NCBI GenBank assembly: GCA_016432725.1
Contig: JACJDG010000003.1
Location: 5,238,001-5,302,000, forward strand
Direction: 5' to 3'
Length of the DNA stretch: 64,000 nt
DNA from: Streptomyces sp. DHE7-1
GTDB taxonomy: Bacteria > Actinomycetota > Actinomycetes > Streptomycetales > Streptomycetaceae
Shown: positions 44,074-53,071 of the stretch, piece after piece
Numbering within the stretch: the first letter of the stretch is position 1
Layout: each line of letters begins with the position of its first letter
Program-made: the position numbers and the translations under genes
Notes under the pieces: model-generated
Database searches by the model: none
What the model was told of the DNA's origin: nothing
Seen by the model: only the letters and a program-made list of their open reading frames with translations

Positions 44074-44197
44074 CGCGGGCGGGCACCGCTCGCCCGCGAG
44101 GGGTACGGCGTGAGTCGCGGGACGCGGAAACTCGCGCGTACCGGACATACCGGGCCTACATTGGACTCACGTCACCGTCGACCGCCCGGAGCCCGCC

Positions 44198-45434
44198 ATG
44201 TCGGTCACCCGTACCCTCGAGGCCGATGTCCTGCGGCAACAGGATCCCGTGCTGGCCGACATCCTGTTCGCGGAGCTGGACCGGCAGTCCACGACGCTCC
44301 AGCTCATCGCCGCCGAGAACGTCACCTCCCCGGCCGTGCTGGCCGCCCTCGGCTCACCGCTCGCCAACAAGTACGCCGAGGGCTACCCCGGCGCCCGGCA
44401 CCACGGCGGCTGCGAGATCGTGGACGTCGCCGAACGCCTGGCCGTCGAGCGGGCCACGGCACTGTTCGGCGCCGAGCACGCCAATGTGCAGTCCCACTCG
44501 GGCTCCTCGGCCGTCCTGGCCGCCTACGCCGCCCTGCTGCGCCCCGGCGACACCGTCCTCGCCCTCGGGCTGTCCCACGGGGGCCATCTCACCCATGGCT
44601 CGCCCGCGAACTTCTCCGGCCGCTGGTTCGACTTCGTCGGCTACGGCGTCGACGCCGAGACCGGGCTCATCGACCACGACCAAGTGCGCCACCTGGCCCT
44701 CGCCCACCGGCCCAAGGCCATCGTCTGCGGCTCCATCGCCTACCCCGCCACCTCGACTACGCCTTCTTCCGGGACGTCGCGGACGAGGTGGGGCGTACCT
44801 GATCGCCGACGCCGCGCACCCGATCGGCCTGGTCGCCGGGGGAGCGGCGCCCAGCCCGGTGCCGTACGCCGACGTCGTCTGCGCCACCACGCACAAGGTG
44901 CTGCGCGGGCCGCGCGGCGGAATGATCCTGTGCGGCGCCGAACTGGCCGAGCGGGTGGACCGGGCGGTGTTCCCCTTCACCCAGGGCGGCGCGCAGATGC
45001 ACACCATCGCCGCCAAGGCCGTCGCCTTCGGCGAGGCGGCGACCCCGGCCTTCGGCGCCTACGCCCACCAGGTGGTCGCCAACGCGCGGGTGCTCGCCGG
45101 CCATCTCGCCGCCGAGGGACTGGGCGTGATCACCGGCGGCACCGACACCCACATGATCATCGTCGATCCGGCCCCGCTCGGTGTCGACGGACGCACCGCA
45201 CGCGGCCGGCTCGCGGCCGCCGGGATCGTGCTCGACTGCTGTGTCCTTCCCCACGGTGACGGCCGCGGGCTGCGCCTGGGCACGGCCGCGGTGACGACGC
45301 AGGGCATGGGGGAGGCGGAGATGGTGCGGATCGCGGCGCTCATGGCCGCGGCCCTGCGGGGCGAGGCGGAACCGGCCGTGACGCGGGCCGAGGTACGTGA
45401 GCTGACCGGTGGATTCCCGCCCTATCCGGAGTGA
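44198..45434 (+). CDS. glyA: Serine hydroxymethyltransferase (two frameshifts)
   Basis: Interconverts serine and glycine with tetrahydrofolate and PLP. ATG 44198 gives MSVTRTLEADVLRQQDPVLA. Motifs are LQLIAAENVTSPAVLAALGS, NKYAEGYPGARHHGGCE, NVQSHSGSSAVLAAYAALL, then DYAFFRDVADEVGAYLIADA across the two breaks, and VVCATTHKVLRGPRGGMI (PLP Lys). Two single bases are missing, a C near 44750 (TACCCCGCC) and a G near 44795 (GTGGGGCG). The restored product is 412 residues. It lies alone between the phosphatase-like gene and wecA. Some streptomycetes carry more than one glyA-like gene, so this may not be the only copy. Confidence 0.88.
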
Positions 45435-45586
45435 ACCGGGGCGGGCGGAGACCGCGTGCACCCGGACGGGCGCGGTGGCACACAGCCTCCCGTGCAACCA
45501 TCGTCGCTACCCGGAAGTCCTCATCCATAAGCGTCCGTCGCTAGGGTGTGGGGCTGTGATGGCCAGCGAGACCTGTGGGGAAGCCC

Positions 45587-46924
45587 GTGCGTGAATACCT
45601 GCTGACGCTCTGCATCACGGCCGCGGTGACGTACCTGCTGACAGGGCCGGTACGGAAGTTCGCGATCGTGGCGGGGGCGATGCCGGAGATCCGGGCACGT
45701 GACGTGCACCGGGAACCCACTCCGCGGCTCGGCGGGATCGCGATGTTCTTCGGACTGTGCGCGGGCCTGCTGGTGGCGGACCACCTGACCAACCTCAACG
45801 AGGTCTTCGCCAAGTCCAACGAGCCGCGGGCGCTGCTGTCCGGGGCCGCGCTGATCTGGCTGATCGGTGTCCTCGACGACAAGTTCGAGATCGACGCGCT
45901 GATCAAGCTCGGCGGACAGATGATCGCCGCGGGCGTCATGGTCATGCAGGGTCTGACGATCCTGTGGCTGCCCGTCCCGGGCTTCGGCAACGTGGCGCTG
46001 ACTCAGTGGCAGGGCACCCTGCTGACCGTGGCCCTGGTCGTCATCACGATCAACGCGGTGAACTTCGTGGACGGCCTCGACGGCCTGGCCTCCGGCATGG
46101 TCTGCATCGCGGCGGCGGCGTTCTTCCTGTACGCCTACCGGATCTGGTACTCGTACGGCATCGAGGCGGCCGCCCCGGCGACGCTGTTCTCGGCCATCCT
46201 GATGGGCATGTGCCTCGGCTTCCTGCCGCACAACATGCATCCGGCGCGGATCTTCATGGGCGACTCCGGCTCGATGCTGATCGGACTCGTGCTGGCCGCC
46301 GGCGCGATCTCCATCACCGGTCAGGTGGACCCGGACGCGCTCGCCCTGTTCACCGGTTCGGAGAAGGCGGCGGTGCACCAGACGGTGCCCGTCTACATCC
46401 CGCTGCTGCTGCCGCTGACGATCATCGCCGTGCCCGCGGCGGACCTGGTGCTGGCCATCGTGCGCCGCACCTGGCGCGGCCAGTCGCCGTTCGCCGCGGA
46501 CCGCGGCCACCTGCACCACCGCCTGCTGGAGATCGGCCACTCGCACAGCAGGGCGGTGCTGATCATGTACTTCTGGTCGGCGCTGATCGGTTTCGGCGCG
46601 CTCGCCTACTCGGTCAACTCGGCGTCGATGTGGATCGTGCTCGGTGTGGTCTTCCTGAGCGCCATTGGCCTGATCCTCCTCCTGCTGCCCCGCTTCACCC
46701 CCCGCGTCCCCGCCTGGGCCCAGCACTTCGTACCGCCCCGTTACCGCAGGCGCCGCCGCGCGGCCGAGGAGCCGGCACTGTCCGCCGAGGCCGCCGAGGC
46801 CGTGGAGGACATGGCGCAGCCGCCGGCCGCCGAGGAGCGGACCCCCGTCACAGCCGGTACGACAGGGGTCAACGGGGCGACCGCCATCGGCCCTCGTTCG
46901 CGTATCGGCAAGGCCACAAGGTAA
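45587..46924 (+). CDS. wecA: WecA-type undecaprenyl-phosphate N-acetylglucosamine-1-phosphate transferase
   Basis: Starts lipid-linked cell-wall glycopolymer synthesis by moving GlcNAc-1-P (or a related sugar-1-P) to the polyprenyl carrier. GTG 45587, behind GGGGAAG, gives about 445 residues with roughly ten membrane segments. Family motifs are HREPTPRLGGIAMFFGLCAG, LIGVLDDKFEID (Mg-binding Asp pair), NAVNFVDGLDGLASGMVC, HPARIFMGDSGSMLIGLVL and FAADRGHLHHRLLEIGHSH (HLHHR loop). A hydrophilic tail of about 70 residues follows the last membrane span. A start at GTG 45575 would add four residues. Its product would feed LCP proteins like the one at 39 kb. It precedes the atp operon, as in Streptomyces generally. 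Confidence 0.93.
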   Translation: MREYLLTLCITAAVTYLLTGPVRKFAIVAGAMPEIRARDVHREPTPRLGGIAMFFGLCAGLLVADHLTNLNEVFAKSNEPRALLSGAALIWLIGVLDDKFEIDALIKLGGQMIAAGVMVMQGLTILWLPVPGFGNVALTQWQGTLLTVALVVITINAVNFVDGLDGLASGMVCIAAAAFFLYAYRIWYSYGIEAAAPATLFSAILMGMCLGFLPHNMHPARIFMGDSGSMLIGLVLAAGAISITGQVDPDALALFTGSEKAAVHQTVPVYIPLLLPLTIIAVPAADLVLAIVRRTWRGQSPFAADRGHLHHRLLEIGHSHSRAVLIMYFWSALIGFGALAYSVNSASMWIVLGVVFLSAIGLILLLLPRFTPRVPAWAQHFVPPRYRRRRRAAEEPALSAEAAEAVEDMAQPPAAEERTPVTAGTTGVNGATAIGPRSRIGKATR

Positions 46925-47069
46925 GAATCTGACTAGAGCATTGCCATCTCGTGGGGAAGCAAAGCCCCCCAATACCAGACAAAAGGGTCCGGTTTTTGCA
47001 CAGACGCGCGCTGTCACTCTCATGTGTGACAGCAAGCACACCCAGCAGGTAAAGACCTCATCAAATAGT

Positions 47070-47087
47070 TTGTGATACGGTTCACGA
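47070..47087 (+). promoter_or_regulatory. Rex-like operator upstream of the atp operon
   Basis: TTGTGATACGGTTCACGA matches the Rex consensus TTGTGAA-N4-TTCACAA at 12 of 14 defined positions with correct spacing. Rex senses NADH/NAD and controls respiratory genes in Streptomyces. The site lies 125 bp before the atpI start within the 287-bp AT-richer gap 46925-47211, a natural place for the operon promoter. Rex control of this copy is inferred. Confidence 0.6.
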
Positions 47088-47211
47088 GAACCCCGGATAG
47101 AACCGAAGGACCGTAGTGCGACGGTCCGCCGGTGTGAGGTCTCGACTACTCAGCCCGGGACTACGCTCGTCCATGACGACACCTGCCCCCTGTGAAAGCG
47201 GAGTTGCCGCC

Positions 47212-47649
47212 ATGCCGTCCAATGACGCCCGGAACCTACTGCAGATCGCTGTGCCCGCAGCGGCCGCCGGCGTGATCGCCGTCGCCGTGAGCGCCGCGGT
47301 CGCGGGAGGCAAGGGTGCTCTGGGTGCGGCCGTCGGCACGCTGCTGGCCATCCTGTTCATGGGAATCGGCCTCTACGTGCTGCAGTGGACGGCAAAAACG
47401 CTCCCGCAGTTGTTCCAGGCCATGGGGCTGATGCTCTACATGGCTCAGCTCCTGCTCCTCCTGATCTTCGTCGCCGTCTTCAAGGGCACCTCACTCTTCA
47501 ACGCCAAGGCGTTCGCCGTGTCGCTGGTCGTCACGACCGTCGTGTGGATGGCAGCGCAGGCGCGCGCACACATGAAGGCCAAGATCTTCTATGTCGATCC
47601 CGACTCCGCGAAGAGTGAGAAGCACGAGAAGACGGGGCCGCCGTCGTGA
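47212..47649 (+). CDS. atpI: ATP synthase assembly/accessory protein AtpI
   Basis: First gene of the F1Fo operon. I start at ATG 47212, with GGAG nine bases upstream; ATG 47173 is in frame but has no ribosome site. The 145-residue protein has four hydrophobic segments (AVPAAAAGVIAVAVSAAVAG, AVGTLLAILFMGIGLYVL, AMGLMLYMAQLLLLLIFVAV, AFAVSLVVTTVVWMAAQ) and a charged C-terminus YVDPDSAKSEKHEK. AtpI helps assemble the c ring and is not essential. Position and membrane pattern make the call safe despite low motif content. Confidence 0.88.
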   Translation: MPSNDARNLLQIAVPAAAAGVIAVAVSAAVAGGKGALGAAVGTLLAILFMGIGLYVLQWTAKTLPQLFQAMGLMLYMAQLLLLLIFVAVFKGTSLFNAKAFAVSLVVTTVVWMAAQARAHMKAKIFYVDPDSAKSEKHEKTGPPS

Positions 47650-47874
47650 GGGGTAGGGGCGGGATAAAGGCTTGTGAGAACTCCTGCTATCGTCCGGTGC
47701 CAACTGCGGCATCGCGGGCGCGGGCATCCCAGCTGACGCCTGCTCAATCGCGAGGCTTGATGCCCCCCAGCCGCCCCCACATCCGTAACACCTGTCCGGT
47801 GCCGATCAGCGGCCCTGCGCCGCGCCGACACAACGAGGTTGCCGTACCCATGCGTCACGCCGAAGGAGCCCGCG

Positions 47875-48693
47875 GTGAGTGCTGACCAGACCCAGCTCGC
47901 CTTTGACTGGAGTTGTCGGATCATGTCCGACAACGGGTGTGGCTTCCCGGCTCCGGGCCTGCACTCGTTCCTGTTCAAGCCGATGGCCACGGTCGGCGGC
48001 TTCGAGTTCAACAAGGTGATGCTGCTCGCGATCGTCACCACGGTCGTCGTCATCGCCTTCTTCTGGGCCGCCTTCGGCAACGCCAAGGTCATCCCCGGCA
48101 AGCTGCAGATGATCGGCGAGGCCGGCTACGACTTCGTGCGCCGCGGCATCGTCTACGAGACGCTCGGCAAGCGCGAGGGCGAGAAGTGGGTGCCGCTCAT
48201 GGTCTCCCTCTTCTTCTTCGTCTGGCTGATGAACATCTGGTCCGTGATCCCGCTGGCCCAGTTCCCGGTCGCCTCGGTCTTCGCCTTCCCCGTCGTGCTC
48301 GCCCTGCTCGTCTGGGTCCTGTGGGTCGGCCTGACCTTCAAGCGCCACGGCTTCGTCGGCTTCTTCAAGAACGTCACGGGCTACGACAAGTCGCTCGGCG
48401 CGGTGCTGCCGCTCGTCATGGTCATCGAGTTCTTCTCGAACCTGTTCGTCCGCCCGTTCACGCACGCGGTGCGACTCTTCGCCAACATGTTCGCCGGTCA
48501 CCTGATGCTGGTGATGTTCACCGTCGCCTCCTGGTACCTCCTGAACAGCTGGATGATCCCGGCCGCCGGCATCTCGTTCGTGATGACCATGGTCATGATC
48601 TGCTTCGAGCTCTTCGTGCAGGCCGTCCAGGCGTACGTCTTCGTACTGCTGGCCTGCTCCTACATTCAGGGCGCTCTCGCCGAGCACCACTGA
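47875..48693 (+). CDS. atpB: ATP synthase subunit a
   Basis: The stator half-channel of Fo that moves protons past the c ring. GTG 47875 follows AAGGAG and gives 272 residues. Visible are FLFKPMATVGGFEFNKVMLL, MVSLFFFVWLMNIWSVIPLA, VIEFFSNLFVRPFTHAVRLF (with the essential Arg in the HAVRLFANMFAGH helix) and FELFVQAVQAYVFVLLACSY with the Gln-x-Tyr-Val pattern of the last helix. Length is normal for actinobacteria. It is 225 bp after atpI, a relatively long gap inside the operon. Confidence 0.96.
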   Translation: MSADQTQLAFDWSCRIMSDNGCGFPAPGLHSFLFKPMATVGGFEFNKVMLLAIVTTVVVIAFFWAAFGNAKVIPGKLQMIGEAGYDFVRRGIVYETLGKREGEKWVPLMVSLFFFVWLMNIWSVIPLAQFPVASVFAFPVVLALLVWVLWVGLTFKRHGFVGFFKNVTGYDKSLGAVLPLVMVIEFFSNLFVRPFTHAVRLFANMFAGHLMLVMFTVASWYLLNSWMIPAAGISFVMTMVMICFELFVQAVQAYVFVLLACSYIQGALAEHH

Positions 48694-48763
48694 GCCTCAA
48701 CACACCCCCCCAGTCGTCCGGTGGCCAATCCCCACCGGTCCGTAAAGAGAAGGAAGATTCAGC

Positions 48764-49000
48764 ATGGCTGCCACTGAGACCCTCGCCGCTGTCTCCGGTT
48801 CCCTCGGTTCCGTCGGTTACGGCCTCTCGGCCATCGGCCCCGGCATCGGCGTCGGCATCATCTTCGGTAACGGCACCCAGGCCCTCGCCCGTCAGCCCGA
48901 GGCCGCCGGTCTGATCCGTGCCAACCAGATCCTGGGCTTCGCCTTCTGTGAGGCGCTCGCCCTCATCGGCATCGTTATGCCGTTCGTGTTCGGTAAGTAA
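48764..49000 (+). CDS. atpE: ATP synthase subunit c
   Basis: A 78-residue hairpin of two membrane helices: SLGSVGYGLSAIGPGIGVGI, the conserved polar loop TQALARQPEA, and NQILGFAFCEALALIGIVMP. Glu63 in the second helix is the proton-carrying carboxylate. AAGAGAAGGAAG precedes the ATG. Length and sequence are typical of Streptomyces c subunits. Confidence 0.97.
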   Translation: MAATETLAAVSGSLGSVGYGLSAIGPGIGVGIIFGNGTQALARQPEAAGLIRANQILGFAFCEALALIGIVMPFVFGK

Positions 49001-49038
49001 GTCCCTCTTACCCACACGAAACGACGAAAGGCACTGAT

Positions 49039-49590
49039 GTGATCGCCAACCTGGCACAGCTGGCGGCCGAGGAGACTGAGCAGAACCCGCTCATCCCGGC
49101 CGGCCCCGAGCTGCTCGTCGGCACCATCGCCTTCGCCATCGTGTTCTTCTTCTTCTGGAAGAAGCTGCTTCCGAACATCAACAAGGTTCTGGAGGAGCGT
49201 CGCGCGGCGATCGAAGGCGGCATCGAAGAGGCCGACGCCATGAAGGTCGAGGCCCAGAGCGTCCTTGAGCAGTACAAGGCTCAGCTCGCCGAGGCCCGGC
49301 ACGAGGCCGCGCGTCTGCGCCAGGAGGCGCAGGAGCAGGGTGCCACGCTCATCGCCGAGATGCGGGCCGAAGGCCAGCGGCAGCGCGAGGAGATCGTCGC
49401 CGCGGGTCACGCCCAGATCGAGGCCGACCGCAAGGCCGCCTCGGGCGCGCTCCGCCAGGACGTGGGCAAGCTCGCCACCGACCTGGCCGGCAAGCTCGTC
49501 GGTGAGTCCCTCGAGGACCACGCCCGGCAGAGCCGTGTGATCGACCGCTTCCTCGACGAGCTCGAGGAGAAGGCCGAGGCCACGCGATGA
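49039..49590 (+). CDS. atpF: ATP synthase subunit b
   Basis: The peripheral stalk subunit. GTG 49039 gives 183 residues: an N-terminal hydrophobic anchor (GTIAFAIVFFFFWKKLLP, about 28-45) and then a long charged helix (KVLEERRAAIEGGIEEADAM, AEARHEAARLRQEAQEQGAT) to the end, predicted coiled coil. ACGAAAGG lies upstream. It overlaps atpH by four bases (ATGA). Unlike in mycobacteria, b and delta are not fused. Confidence 0.95.
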   Translation: MIANLAQLAAEETEQNPLIPAGPELLVGTIAFAIVFFFFWKKLLPNINKVLEERRAAIEGGIEEADAMKVEAQSVLEQYKAQLAEARHEAARLRQEAQEQGATLIAEMRAEGQRQREEIVAAGHAQIEADRKAASGALRQDVGKLATDLAGKLVGESLEDHARQSRVIDRFLDELEEKAEATR

Positions 49591-50402
49591 ACGGAGCGAG
49601 CCGCGAGGCCCTGGCAGCCGCACGTGAGCGTCTCGACGCGCTGACGGACTCCACGTCCGTGGACGCTACGAAGCTCGCGGACGAGCTGGCGGCCGTCACC
49701 GCGCTGCTCGACCGCGAGCCCAGCCTGCGTCGGGTCTTCACCGACCCGGCGCAGCCCGGTGAGGCCAAGGCCGAGCTGGTCCAGCGCCTGATCGGCGGTC
49801 AGGTCGGCACGACCACCGTCGACCTGGTGTCCGGCATGGTCCGCTCCCGCTGGTCGCAGCCGCGCGACCTGGTGGACGCCCTGGAGGAGCTGGCGAACGT
49901 CGCCGACCTCACCTCGGCGCAGAAGACGGCCACGCTCGACGACGTCGAGGACGAGCTGTTCCGGTTCGGCCGGATCGTCTCCTCGAACACCGAGCTGCGT
50001 GCCGCGCTCACCGACCGCTCGGCGAGCGCCTCGGCCAAGGCCGAGCTGCTGCGCCGGCTCCTCGGCGGCCGGGCCAAGCCCGCCACCGAGCGTCTGGTCG
50101 CGCGCCTGGTGTCCGCGCCGCGTGGACGTAGCCTGGAGTCGGGACTGGAGTCCCTGTCCAGGCTCGCCGCCGAGCGCCGGGACCGCATGGTCGCCGTCGT
50201 CACGTCGGCGGTGCCGCTGAGCGACGGGCAGAAGCAGCGCCTCGGCGCCGCTCTGACCAGGCTCTACGGGCGCCGGATGCACCTCAACCTGGACGTCGAC
50301 CCCGAGGTCGTCGGCGGGATCCGGGTGCAGGTCGGTGACGAGGTCATCAACGGCTCCATCGCGGACCGGCTGGAGGACGCGGCCCGCCGCATGGCGAGCT
50401 AG
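49587..50402 (+). CDS. atpH: ATP synthase subunit delta, long actinobacterial form
   Basis: Joins the b stalk to the top of F1. The product has 271 residues, about 90 longer than E. coli delta, because of an N-terminal part (REALAAARERLDALTDSTSV). The C-terminal region holds the family signature: VAVVTSAVPLSDGQKQRLGA, YGRRMHLNLDVDPEVVGGIR and VQVGDEVINGSIADRLE. The start overlaps atpF. It is followed by a 138-bp gap before atpA. Confidence 0.94.
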   Translation: MNGASREALAAARERLDALTDSTSVDATKLADELAAVTALLDREPSLRRVFTDPAQPGEAKAELVQRLIGGQVGTTTVDLVSGMVRSRWSQPRDLVDALEELANVADLTSAQKTATLDDVEDELFRFGRIVSSNTELRAALTDRSASASAKAELLRRLLGGRAKPATERLVARLVSAPRGRSLESGLESLSRLAAERRDRMVAVVTSAVPLSDGQKQRLGAALTRLYGRRMHLNLDVDPEVVGGIRVQVGDEVINGSIADRLEDAARRMAS

Positions 50403-50540
50403 CGACACCTCGGCAATCGAGAAAACGCAAGACGTGCTTACGGCCCTGGTTGGGCCGTGCAGAGGATTCACCTCATTCAGGGGGAGTCCCCATCCCCCAA
50501 AGTGAAACTTCGGGCCCAACAAGGAGAGCAGGGAACCCAG

Positions 50541-52132
50541 ATGGCGGAGCTCACGATCCGGCCGGAGGAGATCCGGGACGCGCTGGAGAACTTCGTCCAG
50601 TCGTACAAGCCGGACGCGGCCTCGCGCGAGGAGGTCGGTACGGTCACCGTCGCCGGCGACGGTATCGCCAAGATCGAGGGCCTGCCCTCGGCCATGGCGA
50701 ACGAGCTGCTGAAGTTCGAGGACGGCTCCCTCGGTCTCGCGCTGAACCTGGAAGAGCGCGAGATCGGTGCCGTCGTACTCGGTGAGTTCAGCGGTATCGA
50801 GGAGGGACAGCCGGTGCACCGCACCGGTGAGGTCCTCTCCGTCGCGGTCGGCGAGGGCTACCTCGGCCGCGTCGTCGACCCGCTCGGCAACCCGATCGAC
50901 GGCCTCGGCGAGATCGAGACGTCCGGCCGCCGCGCCCTCGAGCTGCAGGCCCCACGGTCATGCAGCGCAAGTCGGTGCACGAGCCGATGGAGACCGGCTA
51001 CAAGGCCGTCGACGCCATGACCCCGATCGGCCGTGGTCAGCGTCAGCTGATCATCGGCGACCGCCAGACCGGCAAGACCGCCCTGGCCGTCGACACGATC
51101 ATCAACCAGCGCGACAACTGGCGCTCGGGCGACCCGAAGAAGCAGGTCCGCTGCATCTACGTCGCCATCGGCCAGAAGGGCTCCACCATCGCCGGCGTGC
51201 GCCGCGCGCTGGAGGAGAACGGCGCCCTGGAGTACACGACCATCGTCGCCGCCCCGGCGTCCGACCCGGCCGGCTTCAAGTACCTGGCGCCGTACACCGG
51301 TTCGGCCATCGGTCAGCAGTGGATGTACGAGGGCAAGCACGTCCTGATCATCTTCGACGACCTGTCGAAGCAGGCCGACGCCTACCGCGCCGTGTCGCTG
51401 CTGCTGCGCCGCCCGCCGGGCCGTGAGGCCTACCCGGGTGACGTCTTCTACCTGCACTCCCGCCTGCTGGAGCGCTGCGCCAAGCTCTCCGACGAGGAGG
51501 GCGCCGGCTCGATGACCGGTCTCCCGATCGTCGAGACCAAGGCCAACGACGTGTCGGCGTTCATCCCGACCAACGTCATCTCCATCACCGACGGCCAGTG
51601 CTTCCTGGAGTCGGACCTGTTCAACGCCGGTCAGCGCCCCGCGCTGAACGTCGGTATCTCCGTCTCCCGAGTCGGTGGTTCCGCGCAGCACAAGGCGATG
51701 CGCCAGGTCTCCGGCCGCCTCCGTGTGGACCTCGCCCAGTTCCGTGAGCTCGAGGCGTTCGCCGCCTTCGGTTCCGACCTGGACGCGGCCTCCAAGGCCC
51801 AGCTGGAGCGCGGTCAGCGCATGGTCGAGCTGCTGAAGCAGGACCAGTACCAGCCGATGTCGACCGAGGACCAGGTCATCTCCGTCTGGGCCGGCACCAA
51901 CGGCCGTATGGACGACGTCCCGGTCGTCGACATCCGCCGCTTCGAGCGCGAGCTGCTGGACTACCTGCACCGCAAGGAGTCGGGCCTGCTCACCTCCATC
52001 CGTGAGGGCGCCAAGATGTCGAACGACACGATCCAGGCGATCGACGACGCCGTCGCGGAGTTCAAGAAGCAGTTCGAGACCTCGGACGGCAAGCTGCTCG
52101 GCGAGGACACTCCTGCCGCTGCCGCCAAGTGA
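50541..52132 (+). CDS. atpA: ATP synthase subunit alpha (one frameshift)
   Basis: Non-catalytic nucleotide-binding subunit of F1. ATG 50541 gives MAELTIRPEEIRDALENFVQ. The frame breaks after LELQAP at 50950-50953, where CCCC should be CCCCC (reading APTVMQRKSVHEPMETGYKA). After it come LIIGDRQTGKTALAVDTIIN (P loop), KQVRCIYVAIGQKGSTIAGV, GLPIVETKANDVSAFIPTN and GISVSRVGGSAQHKAMRQVS. The repaired length is 530 residues, the normal size. The gene is needed for oxidative phosphorylation, so the indel is presumably not biological. Confidence 0.95.
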
Positions 52133-52153
52133 CGTAAGGAAGGGACCTGACTC

Positions 52154-53071
52154 ATGGGAGCCCAGCTCCGGGTCTACAAGCGTCGCATCCGATCCGTCAG
52201 CGCGACCAAGAAGATCACCAAGGCGATGGAGATGATCGCCGCCTCGCGCGTCGTCAAGGCGCAGCGCAAGGTGGCGGCCTCCACGCCGTACGCGACCGAG
52301 CTGACGCGTGCGGTCACGGCGGTCGGTACGGGTTCGAACACCAAGCACCCGCTCACCACCGAGGCGGAGAACCCGGCCCGCGCCGCGGTTCTGCTCCTCA
52401 CGAGCGACCGCGGTCTCGCCGGTGCCTTCAACTCCAACGCCATCAAGGCGGCGGAGCAGCTGACCGAGCGCCTGGAGCGCGAGGGCAAGCAGGTCGACAC
52501 GTACATCGTCGGCCGGCGTGGTGTCGCCCACTACAACTTCCGTGAGCGCAAGGTCGCGGAGTCGTTCACGGGCTTCACCGACGAGCCCTCGTACGCGGAC
52601 GCCAAGAAGGTCGCGGCGCCCCTGATCGAGGCCATCGAGAAGGAGACGGCGGACGGCGGCGTGGACGAACTCCACATCGTCTACACCGAGTTCGTCTCGA
52701 TGATGACGCAGACCGCGCTCGACGCCAGGCTGCTGCCGCTGCGTCTCGAAGAGGTCGCCGAGGAGGCCGTCCCCAAGGGCGAGATCCTCCCGCTGTACGA
52801 CTTCGAGCCGTCGGCGGAGGACGTCCTCGACGCCCTGCTGCCGCGCTACGTGGAGAGCCGGATCTACAACGCGCTGCTCCAGTCGGCCGCTTCGAAGCAC
52901 GCCGCCACGCGGCGCGCGATGAAGTCGGCCACCGACAACGCGGGTGAGCTGATCAACACGCTCTCCCGTCTTGCCAACGCGGCCCGCCAGGCCGAAATCA
53001 CCCAGGAAATCAGCGAGATCGTCGGTGGCGCCAGCGCCCTGGCCGACGCGACCGCGGGGAGTGACCGATAA
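52154..53071 (+). CDS. atpG: ATP synthase subunit gamma
   Basis: Central rotor shaft. 305 residues from ATG 52154: MGAQLRVYKRRIRSVSATKK and ITKAMEMIAASRVVKAQRKV (N-terminal helix), LLLTSDRGLAGAFNSNAIKA, and the C-terminal helix ALLQSAASKHAATRRAMKSA with TDNAGELINTLSRLANAARQ. Complete and intact. GGAAGGGA precedes the start. Its TAA stop is followed immediately by the atpD ATG. Confidence 0.97.
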   Translation: MGAQLRVYKRRIRSVSATKKITKAMEMIAASRVVKAQRKVAASTPYATELTRAVTAVGTGSNTKHPLTTEAENPARAAVLLLTSDRGLAGAFNSNAIKAAEQLTERLEREGKQVDTYIVGRRGVAHYNFRERKVAESFTGFTDEPSYADAKKVAAPLIEAIEKETADGGVDELHIVYTEFVSMMTQTALDARLLPLRLEEVAEEAVPKGEILPLYDFEPSAEDVLDALLPRYVESRIYNALLQSAASKHAATRRAMKSATDNAGELINTLSRLANAARQAEITQEISEIVGGASALADATAGSDR

